Source of the DNA: Solwaraspora sp. WMMD1047
GTDB lineage: Bacteria; Actinomycetota; Actinomycetes; Mycobacteriales; Micromonosporaceae
Direction: 5' to 3'
NCBI RefSeq assembly: GCF_029626155.1
Contig: NZ_JARUBL010000001.1
Span: forward strand, 4,010,501-4,074,500
Length of the DNA: 64,000 bases
Shown: positions 25,947 through 34,119 of the stretch, in pieces
How the letters are laid out: each line of letters opens with the position of its first letter
Numbering within the stretch: position 1 is the first letter of the stretch
Translations under genes and position numbers: made by a program
The notes under the pieces: generated by a model
Databases searched by the model: none
What the model was told of the DNA's origin: nothing
Seen by the model: the letters and a program-made list of their open reading frames with translations, nothing else

Positions 25947-27035
25947 TCAGCAGGCGAGCACGGCCTGCAGCTCGTGCCGGCGCCCGGCGGCCAGCTCGGT
26001 GAGCAGGGCCGGCGCCTCGTCGAACGGCACGATCGTCGACACCAGGTTGGCCCGGATCAGCTCCCCGTACGCCGCCAGCAGGTCGATGGTCTCGGCGGAG
26101 AGCCGCTCCCGGTCCCAGGTCGGGGCGAGCCCGCGCGGCACCCGGCCGATCTGCGCGCAGCGCACCGCCAGCCCGTTGTGGTGGAACTCCTCGCCGAGCC
26201 GCAACTCGTCCGCCCCGGCCTGGTAGAAGGCGAGGTCGATCACGGTGCCCTGCGGCCGCAGCAGGCGCAGCGCGAGATGCAGGGCACCGGCCTGGCCCCG
26301 GCACTGGAACACCACGTCGGCGCCGCGGTCGCCGGGGGCGTGCGGCCAGCGCGACTTGAGCAGCACGGCCGGGTCCTCGGTCGTCGGATCGAGCGTGTCC
26401 AGGCCGAGCGCGGCGGCCACCGCCCGGCGCCGCGGGGTCGGGTCGACCACCACCACCGAGGCAGCGCCGTGGTGGGTGGCGAAGAGCGCGGTCAGCAGCG
26501 CCACCACCCCGGCGCCGGTGACCGCGACCCGGCGGCCGCGGACCCCGTCGCCGAGCGTCCGCACGTCCGTGCCGTGCAGGTCGGCGGCGGCGTGCAGCAG
26601 CCCGTTGGCGCAGATCGGCCCCATGTGCGCCACGTAGATGCCGAGCACCGGGTCGAGGCCGTCGGGCAGCGGCACGAACCGGTCCCGCAGCGGGTCGGCC
26701 AGGTAGCCGGTGCGGTGGCCGTACGCCATCGCCAGCATGGTGCCCTCGGCGAGACCGGCGAACCGGCTCTCGCAGACCTGGCCGACCTGCATGTAGCCGA
26801 GCCGGTCGACCGGGTAGGGGGTCGGCAGTCCGCCGGGCCGGAACAGTCCCAGCCCGGCGTCCCAGGCGACCCGCAGATAGGGGTTGCTGCCCTTGACGTA
26901 GCTCAGCTCGGTGCCGGCGGAGACGCCGCTGTAGCGGGTGCGTACCCGGAACTGCCCGGCGCCCGGCGCGGCCGCCTCCTCGTGCCGGACGGCCACCTCG
27001 CCGGGCGCGGGGATCACCACTACCCGGTCAGTCAT
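25947..27035 (-). CDS. Zinc-type alcohol/sugar dehydrogenase family protein (MDR)
   Basis: 362 residues of the medium-chain dehydrogenase/reductase superfamily. The N-terminal GroES-like domain (RTRYSGVSAGTELS) is followed by a Rossmann domain with VAVTGAGVVALLTALFA and an acidic strand end in VVVVDPTPRR. The usual zinc-ligand GHE motif of alcohol dehydrogenases is not evident, as in the sugar-modifying subgroup that pairs with Gfo/Idh/MocA proteins. Its start codon overlaps the stop of the Gfo/Idh/MocA gene (ATGA), so the two are coupled. Substrate unknown, probably a sugar or glycosyl intermediate. Confidence 0.8.
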   Translation of the reverse strand: MTDRVVVIPAPGEVAVRHEEAAAPGAGQFRVRTRYSGVSAGTELSYVKGSNPYLRVAWDAGLGLFRPGGLPTPYPVDRLGYMQVGQVCESRFAGLAEGTMLAMAYGHRTGYLADPLRDRFVPLPDGLDPVLGIYVAHMGPICANGLLHAAADLHGTDVRTLGDGVRGRRVAVTGAGVVALLTALFATHHGAASVVVVDPTPRRRAVAAALGLDTLDPTTEDPAVLLKSRWPHAPGDRGADVVFQCRGQAGALHLALRLLRPQGTVIDLAFYQAGADELRLGEEFHHNGLAVRCAQIGRVPRGLAPTWDRERLSAETIDLLAAYGELIRANLVSTIVPFDEAPALLTELAAGRRHELQAVLAC

Positions 27036-28066
27036 CGCCGACCGATCCGGTCGGGGTCGCCCGGTCCGGTCGGGTCGCCGGATCCGGCCGGGTCCGCGCG
27101 CCCGGCCGCGGGCCGTACCGGGCGACCGCTCGCGGCCGACTCGGCCACCGCGCAGGCCAGCCGGTGGGTGGCCAGCGCCTCCGGGTACGGCACCCGGATG
27201 TCGTCGCCGATGCCCCGGACCGCGTCGACGAAGGCCCGGTCGACGGCGACCCGCGCGCCGTCCGGGTCGGCGGGGATGCGGCGTTCGCCGTCGGCGTCGC
27301 GGACCACCATGCCCTCCTCGCCGAGCCGCAGCGCCAGGCCGTCGGCGATGATCTCGACCCCGGCGCGCTCCTTCCAACCGAGCAGGCAGGTCGAGGTGAG
27401 GGTGCCCACCGCGCCGCTGGCGAAGCGGAGCGTGGCGGCGGTGGCCGCGTCGATGTCGGCCGCCGGCACCGCCGGTGGCGACCCGTCACCGTACGCGGTC
27501 ACCTCGACGGCCTCGCCGACCAACGCCCGGATCAGGTCCAGTACGTGGCTGGCCTGCTCCACCAGCGGGCCGCCGGAGGCGTCCCGGCGGCACCACCAGG
27601 CCACCGGCGGGACCTTGTCCAGCCAGGCGCCGTTGACCAGCCGGGCCGGCCGCTCGGCGAGCAGTTCCCGGGCCTGCCCGACGACGCCGAGATAGCGCCA
27701 GTGGTGCCCGACCGAGGTGAGCAGGCCGCGCCGCCGGACCAGCTCGGCGATCCGCTCGGCGGTGGGCAGGTCCGCGGCGACCGGCTTCTCCACGAACATC
27801 GGCACCCCGGCGTCGATGATCCGTTCCTCGACCGGACCGTGCGCGAACGGCGGAACGCAGACGTAGACGGCGTCCGGCCCGGCGGCCAGCAGGCCGTCGA
27901 TGTCGGCGTAGCCGCGTCCGCCGTGGGCCGAGGTCAGCCGGTCGGTTGCCGACCGGTCCGGGTCGGTCACCCCGACCAGGGTCACGTCCTCGAATCCGGT
28001 CAGCACCCGGGCGTGCCGCTGCGCCACGTTGCCCGCGCCCACCAGTCCGATCCGACAGGTCCGCAT
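27032..28066 (-). CDS. Gfo/Idh/MocA-family oxidoreductase
   Basis: 344 residues; the ATG at 28066 has GGGAGG 5 bp upstream. An N-terminal NAD(P)-binding Rossmann motif IGLVGAGNVAQRHARVL is followed by the family segment VFVEKPVAADLPTAERI (with the catalytic EKP) and HHWRYLGVV. Such enzymes oxidise or reduce sugars and inositols. It is co-transcribed with the MDR dehydrogenase downstream and is divergent from gpgS, with a 20-bp perfect palindrome between. A role in a glycoside or nucleotide-sugar route is likely but unproven. Confidence 0.87.
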   Translation of the reverse strand: MRTCRIGLVGAGNVAQRHARVLTGFEDVTLVGVTDPDRSATDRLTSAHGGRGYADIDGLLAAGPDAVYVCVPPFAHGPVEERIIDAGVPMFVEKPVAADLPTAERIAELVRRRGLLTSVGHHWRYLGVVGQARELLAERPARLVNGAWLDKVPPVAWWCRRDASGGPLVEQASHVLDLIRALVGEAVEVTAYGDGSPPAVPAADIDAATAATLRFASGAVGTLTSTCLLGWKERAGVEIIADGLALRLGEEGMVVRDADGERRIPADPDGARVAVDRAFVDAVRGIGDDIRVPYPEALATHRLACAVAESAASGRPVRPAAGRADPAGSGDPTGPGDPDRIGRR

Positions 28067-28143
28067 CCGACCTCCCACCTCGCCGCCGGCCACCGATTCT
28101 GCCCCGGGTCCGGGTGGCCCGCTCGGTGCCGCCCAGCCACAAC

Positions 28144-28163
28144 TAATTGTTGATCAACAATTA
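28144..28163. promoter_or_regulatory. Perfect 20-bp palindrome, candidate operator
   Basis: TAATTGTTGATCAACAATTA is identical to its reverse complement over all 20 bp and is 80% A+T in a very GC-rich genome. It lies between the divergent Gfo/Idh/MocA (start 28066) and gpgS (start 28261) genes. The regulator is not identified; none is encoded next to it. Confidence 0.7.
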
Positions 28164-28260
28164 ACCGGCTCGACGGTTAGCCGGTTCCGCTCGGGGAACT
28201 CTCCCGGTCGGCTCGGAGCGGAAATGGCTCGGACCAGAGCAGAACTGGGGGGGTTGGGCC

Positions 28261-29286
28261 GTGTTGCAGCCGACAAATACTGTATCGCCGGTTTTGGAAG
28301 CCTGGACAACGTATCGTACTGGTTCGGCTGAGCGCTGGACGGCCGACCAACTCGTCCGGGCCAAGGGCGCCCAGCGGGTGAGCGTGGTCATCCCGGCCCG
28401 CGACGAGGAGGCCACCGTCGGCGCCATCGTCGCCACGATCCACCGGCACCTCGTCGCACGGATGCCGCTGGTGGACGAGCTGATCGTGGTCGACTCCCGG
28501 TCCAACGACCGGACCGCGGCCGTGGCCACCGCGGCCGGCGCCCGGGTGGTCAGCCAGGACGAGATCACCCGCGGCCTGCCGCAGCTGTCCGGCAAGGGCG
28601 ACGCCCTCTGGGCGGGGCTGGCGGCCAGCACCGGCGATGTGATCGCCTTCGTCGACGCGGACCTGCGCGAGTTCCGGGCGCACTTCGTCACCGGGCTGCT
28701 CGGCCCGCTGCTCACCGACCCCTCGGTGGAGTTCGTGAAGGGCTTCTACCACCGGCCCCTGGTCAGCGCCACCGGCGTCGAGCAGGACGGCGGCGGCCGG
28801 GTCACCGAACTGGTCGCCCGCCCGCTGTTCAACCTCTTCTGGCCGGAGCTGGCGGGGTTCGTCCAGCCACTCGCCGGCGAGTACGCCGGCCGCCGCGCGG
28901 TGCTCGAACAGGTGCCGTTCGTCTCCGGGTACGGCGTGGAGACCGCACTGCTCATCGACCTGCTGGAGCTGGTCGGGCTGGACGCGCTGGCCCAGGTGGA
29001 CCTCGGCGAACGGCTGCACCGGCACCAGGACACCGCCGCACTCGGCCGGATGTCGGCCCAGATCCTGCTCACGGTCTGGTCCCGGCTGCACCGCCAGGGC
29101 AAGGTCGCCACCCACACTCCCCCGGGCACGCTGCTCACCCAGTTCCGACGCGGCGCCGACAGCGACGCGCTGCCCAACCTCGGGCGGGAGATCGTGGTCA
29201 GCGACGTCTCCGTGCAGGAACGGCCGCCGCTGGCCCAGCTGCGCACGCAGGCCCGGCCCTGGCCGGCCCAGTTGGCCCGGCGGTGA
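28261..29286 (+). CDS. gpgS: Glucosyl-3-phosphoglycerate synthase
   Basis: 341 residues, GTG start. GT-A fold of family GT81: SVVIPARDEEATVG (41-54) binds UDP, VVDSRSNDRT follows, and the metal-binding DxD is in IAFVDADLREF. The C-terminal segment FVSGYGVETALLIDLLE is typical of GpgS. The enzyme transfers glucose from UDP-glucose to 3-phosphoglycerate, giving the precursor of glucosylglycerate (a compatible solute) and, in mycobacteria, of methylglucose lipopolysaccharide. A GT4 glycosyltransferase gene follows, as in routes extending this glucoside, but no phosphatase gene is adjacent. Confidence 0.9.
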   Translation: MLQPTNTVSPVLEAWTTYRTGSAERWTADQLVRAKGAQRVSVVIPARDEEATVGAIVATIHRHLVARMPLVDELIVVDSRSNDRTAAVATAAGARVVSQDEITRGLPQLSGKGDALWAGLAASTGDVIAFVDADLREFRAHFVTGLLGPLLTDPSVEFVKGFYHRPLVSATGVEQDGGGRVTELVARPLFNLFWPELAGFVQPLAGEYAGRRAVLEQVPFVSGYGVETALLIDLLELVGLDALAQVDLGERLHRHQDTAALGRMSAQILLTVWSRLHRQGKVATHTPPGTLLTQFRRGADSDALPNLGREIVVSDVSVQERPPLAQLRTQARPWPAQLARR

Positions 29287-29347
29287 CCGCCGACCAGGAC
29301 CGGCGCGGCCACCGCCCGCCGGCCGCCGCCCGCCGCGGGAGGCGGCG

Positions 29348-30553
29348 GTGAGCCTGACCGTGCTGATGAACGCCGGCCCGTGGCTGGCGGTGCCGCCGCC
29401 GGGCTACGGCGGCATCGAGAACGTCATCGCCACCCTCGTCCCGCCGCTGCGCCGGCTGGGCGTCCGGGTGGTGCTCGCCTCGGTCGGCGACAGCGCACTG
29501 CCGGCCGACGGCCGGGTGTCGGTCTTCGAGACCGGCCAGTTCGCCGCCCTGCAACGCCCGTACAACCAGGTGTGCGGGCTTGCCCAGGCGCACCTGCACG
29601 GGGTGATCCGGGCGCTGCGCGACCGCGACGACATCGACCTGGTGCACGACCACGTCGAGGCGGTCGGGCTGGCCACCCTGGCGGCGCTGCCGGCCGATTC
29701 CGTCCCGGTGCTGCACACCCTGCACTGGGATCTGGCCAAACATCCGGAGCTGTACGGGACGATCGACGGCGGTGAGCGGGTCAAGGTCAACGGGGTCTCC
29801 GCCGCCCAACTCGCCCGCGCCCCGGCCGCGCTGCGGGCGCACTCGGTCGGGCACGTGCACCTGGCCACCCCACTGGCCGTGGCGGCCGACCGGCGGCCCC
29901 GGACCGAGAAGGGCAGCCATCTGGTCGTCCTCGGCCGGATCACGCCGGGCAAGGGGCAGGATCTCGGCGCCCGGCTGGCCCACCAGGTCGGGTTCGACCT
30001 GGTGCTGGCCGGACCGGTCGGGCCGTACCACCGACCGGCCGACCTGGCCGTCGCGGACCCCGCGGAGCAGAACCCGGATGTGCGGTTCTGGCGGGAGCAG
30101 GTGGCGCCCTTCGTCGACGGCGACCGGGTCCGGTGGGTCGGCACCGTGGCCGGCGCGGAGCGCGACGAGCTGGTGGCCACCGCCCGCGCCGCGCTGTTCC
30201 CGCTGCGCTGGGAGGAGCCGGGTGGCACCGCCGTGGTCGAGTCGCTCGCGCTCGGCACCCCGGTGGTGGCGACCGCCCGGGGCTGCCTGCCCGAACTGGT
30301 CGAGCACGGCCGTACCGGCCTGCTCGCGGACGACGAGACGGAGCTCGCCGACCTGGTCTGCGCGGTCGACCGGCTCAGCGGCGACGAGTGCCGCCGGGAG
30401 GCGGCCCGACGGTTCACCCCGGACGTGATGGCCCGCCGCTACCTCGACCTGTACGACCGGGTCCGTCAGCTCCGCCTCGAGGTGCTGGAACCGCCGGCCC
30501 TGCGCCGTTTGGCCGACGAGACTGCGGGAAGGCCGGTGGCCGGGACCCGATGA
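29348..30553 (+). CDS. GT4-family glycosyltransferase
   Basis: 401 residues, GTG start. GT-B fold: the N-terminal domain opens with PPPGYGGIENVIATLVPPL, a nucleotide-sugar glycosyltransferase signature, and the C-terminal domain has LVVLGRITPGKGQDL and the EEPGGTAVVESLALGTPVV donor-binding motif with the conserved E-x7-E. It probably elongates or modifies a glycoside, and its place 61 bp after gpgS suggests glucosylglycerate or a related metabolite as acceptor. Donor and acceptor are inferred from position only. Confidence 0.85.
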   Translation: MSLTVLMNAGPWLAVPPPGYGGIENVIATLVPPLRRLGVRVVLASVGDSALPADGRVSVFETGQFAALQRPYNQVCGLAQAHLHGVIRALRDRDDIDLVHDHVEAVGLATLAALPADSVPVLHTLHWDLAKHPELYGTIDGGERVKVNGVSAAQLARAPAALRAHSVGHVHLATPLAVAADRRPRTEKGSHLVVLGRITPGKGQDLGARLAHQVGFDLVLAGPVGPYHRPADLAVADPAEQNPDVRFWREQVAPFVDGDRVRWVGTVAGAERDELVATARAALFPLRWEEPGGTAVVESLALGTPVVATARGCLPELVEHGRTGLLADDETELADLVCAVDRLSGDECRREAARRFTPDVMARRYLDLYDRVRQLRLEVLEPPALRRLADETAGRPVAGTR

Positions 30554-30615
30554 GTCCGGTGGCCCGGACCCGGTGAGCCCGACCGGAGGACGATCCGCAA
30601 CCGGAAGGTGGGCCG

Positions 30616-31074
30616 ATGGCATCTCGACCTGGCTCCGCTCTCGACCAGCCCAGGACCGGCCGGCCGGTGGTGCGGCTCCTGGCCAACCTCGCGGCCGGGG
30701 CGGTGACCCTGATCGGGGTGCTGGGGTTCGTACCCGGGGTCACCTCCGACCTGGCCGACCTCGAGCTGGTCGGCGCCGGTTCCGGCGCCCGGCTGTTCGG
30801 CGTCATTCAGGTGTCGGTGCTGCTCAACGCGGTGCACCTGCTGATTGGTGCCGTCGGCCTGGTGCTGGCGCGGACCGACCGCGGCGCCCGAGCGTTCCTC
30901 GTCGGCGCCGGCCTGGCGCTGCTGCTGCTCTGGATCGTCGGGCTGGCCACCGACGACCAGCGGTCGACCAACTTCCTGCCCGCGAACCAGGCCGGCAACT
31001 GGCTGCATCTGTTGCTGGGCACGGCCCTGCTCGCTGTCGGACTGCGGGCCGGAACCGCTCCACCGGCGCGCTGA
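30616..31074 (+). CDS. DUF4383 membrane protein
   Basis: 152 residues with four transmembrane segments in the DUF4383 pattern: LANLAAGAVTLIGVLGFVPG, ARLFGVIQVSVLLNAVHLLI, a third at about 100-118 and NWLHLLLGTALLAVGL. The conserved NxxH positions (NAVHLLIG, NWLHLLLG) characterise the family. Function unknown. Such proteins are frequent in actinomycete stress loci. I see no separate stress promoter ahead of it; it could be read from the upstream glycosyltransferase gene. Confidence 0.87.
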   Translation: MASRPGSALDQPRTGRPVVRLLANLAAGAVTLIGVLGFVPGVTSDLADLELVGAGSGARLFGVIQVSVLLNAVHLLIGAVGLVLARTDRGARAFLVGAGLALLLLWIVGLATDDQRSTNFLPANQAGNWLHLLLGTALLAVGLRAGTAPPAR

Positions 31075-31083
31075 CCGCACCCC

Positions 31084-31109
31084 GTTTCGCCCGGCGGCCA
31101 GCCGGGTAC
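31084..31109 (+). promoter_or_regulatory. SigB/SigF-type promoter of the STAS-kinase fusion gene
   Basis: GTTT (31084-31087), 16-bp spacer, GGGTAC (31104-31109). Exact consensus between the DUF4383 stop and the STAS-kinase ATG, leaving a 5' leader of about 100 bases. Confidence 0.72.
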
Positions 31110-31218
31110 CTGTCCCGACGCGGCCGGGCGGGGCCCCGATCGGGACGGCGGCACGCCCCCGGACGCGGACGATCCGCAGGATGCGGGACGGCCCAGGGAC
31201 GTTGGGAAGAGGGTCGAG

Positions 31219-31950
31219 ATGGCGAGCCGGCTGGACTGTCAGGTCGAGGACGACTCACCGGTGACGGTGGTCAGGCTGCGCGGCTCACTCGACCTCACCA
31301 CCACCCGGCCGGTGCACGCCGCCCTGCAGCGCTGCCTCGCCGACCAGCCGGACGCCCTGGTGGTCGACCTCACCACCGTCCGGGTCGAGGAGCGGCTGGC
31401 GCTGTCGGTCTTCGCCGCGGTGGCCCGGCAGGCCGCCATCTGGCCGGAGGTTCCGGTGGTGGTCTGCGGACCCACCGACGACACCGCCGACTGGCTGGCC
31501 GCGACGTCCGCCGGCCGGCGGGTCGCGGTGCGTCGCGACTGCGCCGCGGCGATCCGGGAGGCCACCCGACGGTCCGCCGCGCCCCGGCTCCGGGCCCACC
31601 TGGAGCCGGTGAGCGGCGCCTGCCGGCGGGCCCGCGAACTGGCCAGCGAGGCCTGCCAGCGGTGGAACCTGCCGGACCTGGCCGGCCCGACCCGGCTGGT
31701 CCTGAGCGAGTTCGTCGGCAACGTGGTGCGGCACGCCGGCACCCCGATGGACGTCACGTTGACCCTGCGCCGGCCGTTCCTGCATGTCGCGGTCGCCGAC
31801 GGCAGCCAGGGGGCGGTGTTGCCGGGCAACCCGCACCCACGCGCCGAGGGCGGACGTGGTCTGCTGCTCGTCCGGGAGCTGGCGCAGCGCTGGGGCAGCC
31901 TGCCGATCGGTGACGGCAAGGTGGTCTGGGCGGTCCTGCCGGCGCACTGA
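31219..31950 (+). CDS. STAS-like domain fused to RsbW-type anti-sigma kinase
   Basis: 243 residues. Residues 8-115 have a STAS-like alpha/beta pattern (TVVRLRGSLDLTTTRPVHAAL, ALVVDLTTVRVEERLALSVF) but no DS[ST]GLG phospho-acceptor loop. Residues 125-243 form a HATPase_c_2 domain: N-box SEFVGNVVRHAG (Glu164, Asn168), G1 AVADGS (Asp194), G2 GGRGLLLV. This is the RsbW/SpoIIAB type, which binds and inhibits a SigB/SigF-type sigma factor. It has its own SigB/SigF-type promoter and lies near a sigma-STAS fusion gene, suggesting they are partners. Confidence 0.85.
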   Translation: MASRLDCQVEDDSPVTVVRLRGSLDLTTTRPVHAALQRCLADQPDALVVDLTTVRVEERLALSVFAAVARQAAIWPEVPVVVCGPTDDTADWLAATSAGRRVAVRRDCAAAIREATRRSAAPRLRAHLEPVSGACRRARELASEACQRWNLPDLAGPTRLVLSEFVGNVVRHAGTPMDVTLTLRRPFLHVAVADGSQGAVLPGNPHPRAEGGRGLLLVRELAQRWGSLPIGDGKVVWAVLPAH

Positions 31951-32022
31951 GCGCACTCCGGGTCCGCCGTTCGTCCGATCTGCCGACAACCGAGCGGTCG
32001 CGTAATACATCCTAATTGCCTG

Positions 32023-32048
32023 GTTTGCTGGCAGCTGGGGCCGGGTAG
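32023..32048 (+). promoter_or_regulatory. SigB/SigF-type promoter of ctaD
   Basis: GTTT (32023-32026), 16-bp spacer, GGGTAG (32043-32048), 35 bp before the ctaD ATG. Together with the same element ahead of the STAS-kinase gene 940 bp upstream, it marks ctaD as a stress gene. Confidence 0.75.
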
Positions 32049-32083
32049 CCACGCCCGACGCAATCGTCGAGCGGGGTGGGGAC

Positions 32084-34099
32084 ATGTCGGAACACGTCAT
32101 CACCGAGTCGGGGCCGACCACCCCGCCGGTGCTGCTGGCGCCACCCCGGCTCGGCGCCCGGCCGGGTCCGGTCCGGCCACACCTGCCCGGCGGAAAGATC
32201 ATCCGGCTGCTCGGCACCACCGACGCCAAACAGATCGGCCTGCTCTACCTCGGCACGTCCTTCGGCTTCTTCGTCGCCGCCGGCATCATGGCCCTGCTGA
32301 TGCGGGCCGAACTGGCCCGGGCCGGCCTGCAGTTCCTCTCGACGGAGCAGTACAACCAGCTCTTCACCGCGCACGGCACCGTGATGATGCTGCTCTTCGC
32401 CACCCCACTGGCCTTCGGTTTCGGCAACTACGTCGTACCGCTGCAGATCGGCGCCCCCGACGTCGCCTTCCCCCGGCTGAACGCGCTGGCGTACTGGCTG
32501 TACCTCTTCGGCGGGCTGCTGGTGCTCGGCGGCTTCCTCACCCCCGGCGGATCGGCGGACTTCGGCTGGACCGCCTACACGCCGTTGAGCTTGCCCGAGC
32601 ACAGCCCCGGCGTCGGGGCCAACATGTGGATCGTCGGACTTGTCGTCTCCGGACTCGGCACCATCCTCGGCGCGGTCAACCTGATCGCCACCATCATGAC
32701 GCTGCGGGCCCCTGGCCTGACCATGTTCCGGCTGCCGATCTTTACCTGGAACATGCTCTTCACCGCCGTCCTGGTGATCCTGGTCTTCCCGCTGCTGGCC
32801 GCCACCCTGCTGGCGCTGGCCGCCGACCGGCTGCTCGGCGCGCACGTCTACGACCCCGCGCACGGTGGGCCGCTGCTCTGGCAGCACCTGTTCTGGTTCT
32901 TCGGCCATCCGGAGGTCTACATCGTCGCGCTGCCGTTCTTCGGCATCATCACCGAGGTCATCCCGGTGTTCGCCCGCAAACCGATCTTCGGCTACAAGGG
33001 TCTGGTGCTGGCCACCATCGCCATCACGGTGCTGTCGATGACCGTCTGGGCCCACCACATGTTCGGCACCGGCCAGGTCCTGCTGCCGTTCTTCAGCCTG
33101 CTGAGCTACCTGATCGCGGTGCCGACCGGGGTCAAGTTCTTCAACTGGATCGGGACCATGTGGAAGGGGCAGCTCACCTTCGAGACGCCGATGCTGTTCG
33201 CGGTCGGCTTCCTCGTCACCTTCCTGCTCGGCGGGCTGACCGGGGTGCTGCTGGCCAGCCCGCCGGTCGACTGGCACACCCACGACAGCTACTTCGTGGT
33301 CGCGCACTTCCACTACGTGCTCTTCGGCACCATCGTCTTCGCCGCGTTCGCCGGGGTGTACTTCTGGTTCCCGAAGATGACCGGCCGGCTGCTCGACGAA
33401 CGGCTCGGCAAGCTGCACTTCTGGACCATGTTCCTCGGCTTCCACGGCACCTTCCTGGTGCACCACTGGCTCGGCGCCGAAGGGATGCCCCGCCGCTACG
33501 CGGACTACCTACCGACGGACGGCTTCACCACCCTGAACACCATCTCGACGGTCGGCTCGTTCGTCCTCGGCACCTCGACCCTCTTCTTCATCTGGAACGT
33601 GTGGAAGTCGTACCGGTTCGGTCGCGAGGTCGAGGTCGACGACCCCTGGGGCTTCGGCAACTCACTGGAGTGGGCCACCAGCTGCCCGCCGCCGCTGCGC
33701 AACTTCGACCGGCTGCCCCGGATCCGCTCCGAACGACCGGCCTTCGATCTCAAGTACGGCCCACTCATCGCCGACCTCGGCCGGGATCTGCCGCAGCGGG
33801 CCGCCAAGGCGCCCCGGGAACTGCACGAGCAGCTGCACCCGGCGGAGGGCACCGGCCGGCCGACGGCGGGACGGTTGCGGGTCGTGGTGCCGGACTCCGA
33901 TCCGCGTACCGGCGCCCGCCCGATCGAGGTGCCGGCGCCCGAGGCGGTCCGCCGGCCCGAGTTCGAGCCCGGCCAGCCCGACGTCGGGCTGGACGCCGAC
34001 CGGGGCGGGCCGGAGAGTGAGCGCTGGCGTACCGGGGAAGGCCGCCCGGCGTCCCCCGGCGCCGAGCCGCCGACCGACCGGTCGCCGGGCGGGCCGTGA
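32084..34099 (+). CDS. ctaD: Cytochrome c oxidase subunit I (aa3 type), extended C-terminus
   Basis: 671 residues. Twelve-helix haem-copper oxidase subunit I with the low-spin haem His in [12 protein letters not shown], the Tyr-His crosslink motif [14 protein letters not shown], CuB ligands in WAHHMFGTG, and [16 protein letters not shown] for the haem a3 and low-spin ligands. It reduces O2 to water in the membrane. About 100 residues after the last helix are charged and Pro/Gly-rich, beyond the usual length of about 560-580. No subunit II or III gene is adjacent, so this is likely a second, stress-controlled copy. Confidence 0.93.
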   Translation: MSEHVITESGPTTPPVLLAPPRLGARPGPVRPHLPGGKIIRLLGTTDAKQIGLLYLGTSFGFFVAAGIMALLMRAELARAGLQFLSTEQYNQLFTAHGTVMMLLFATPLAFGFGNYVVPLQIGAPDVAFPRLNALAYWLYLFGGLLVLGGFLTPGGSADFGWTAYTPLSLPEHSPGVGANMWIVGLVVSGLGTILGAVNLIATIMTLRAPGLTMFRLPIFTWNMLFTAVLVILVFPLLAATLLALAADRLLGAHVYDPAHGGPLLWQHLFWFFGHPEVYIVALPFFGIITEVIPVFARKPIFGYKGLVLATIAITVLSMTVWAHHMFGTGQVLLPFFSLLSYLIAVPTGVKFFNWIGTMWKGQLTFETPMLFAVGFLVTFLLGGLTGVLLASPPVDWHTHDSYFVVAHFHYVLFGTIVFAAFAGVYFWFPKMTGRLLDERLGKLHFWTMFLGFHGTFLVHHWLGAEGMPRRYADYLPTDGFTTLNTISTVGSFVLGTSTLFFIWNVWKSYRFGREVEVDDPWGFGNSLEWATSCPPPLRNFDRLPRIRSERPAFDLKYGPLIADLGRDLPQRAAKAPRELHEQLHPAEGTGRPTAGRLRVVVPDSDPRTGARPIEVPAPEAVRRPEFEPGQPDVGLDADRGGPESERWRTGEGRPASPGAEPPTDRSPGGP

Positions 34100-34119
34100 C
34101 CGCTGGGGGACGGCCGGTC

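Noticed and set aside
23457-27695. Very long open frame on the plus strand (over 1400 codons)
   Set aside because: It runs antisense through secA2 and the two dehydrogenase genes and is rich in His/Arg/Val/Gly, the typical product of reading a GC-rich gene backwards; no domain is recognisable.
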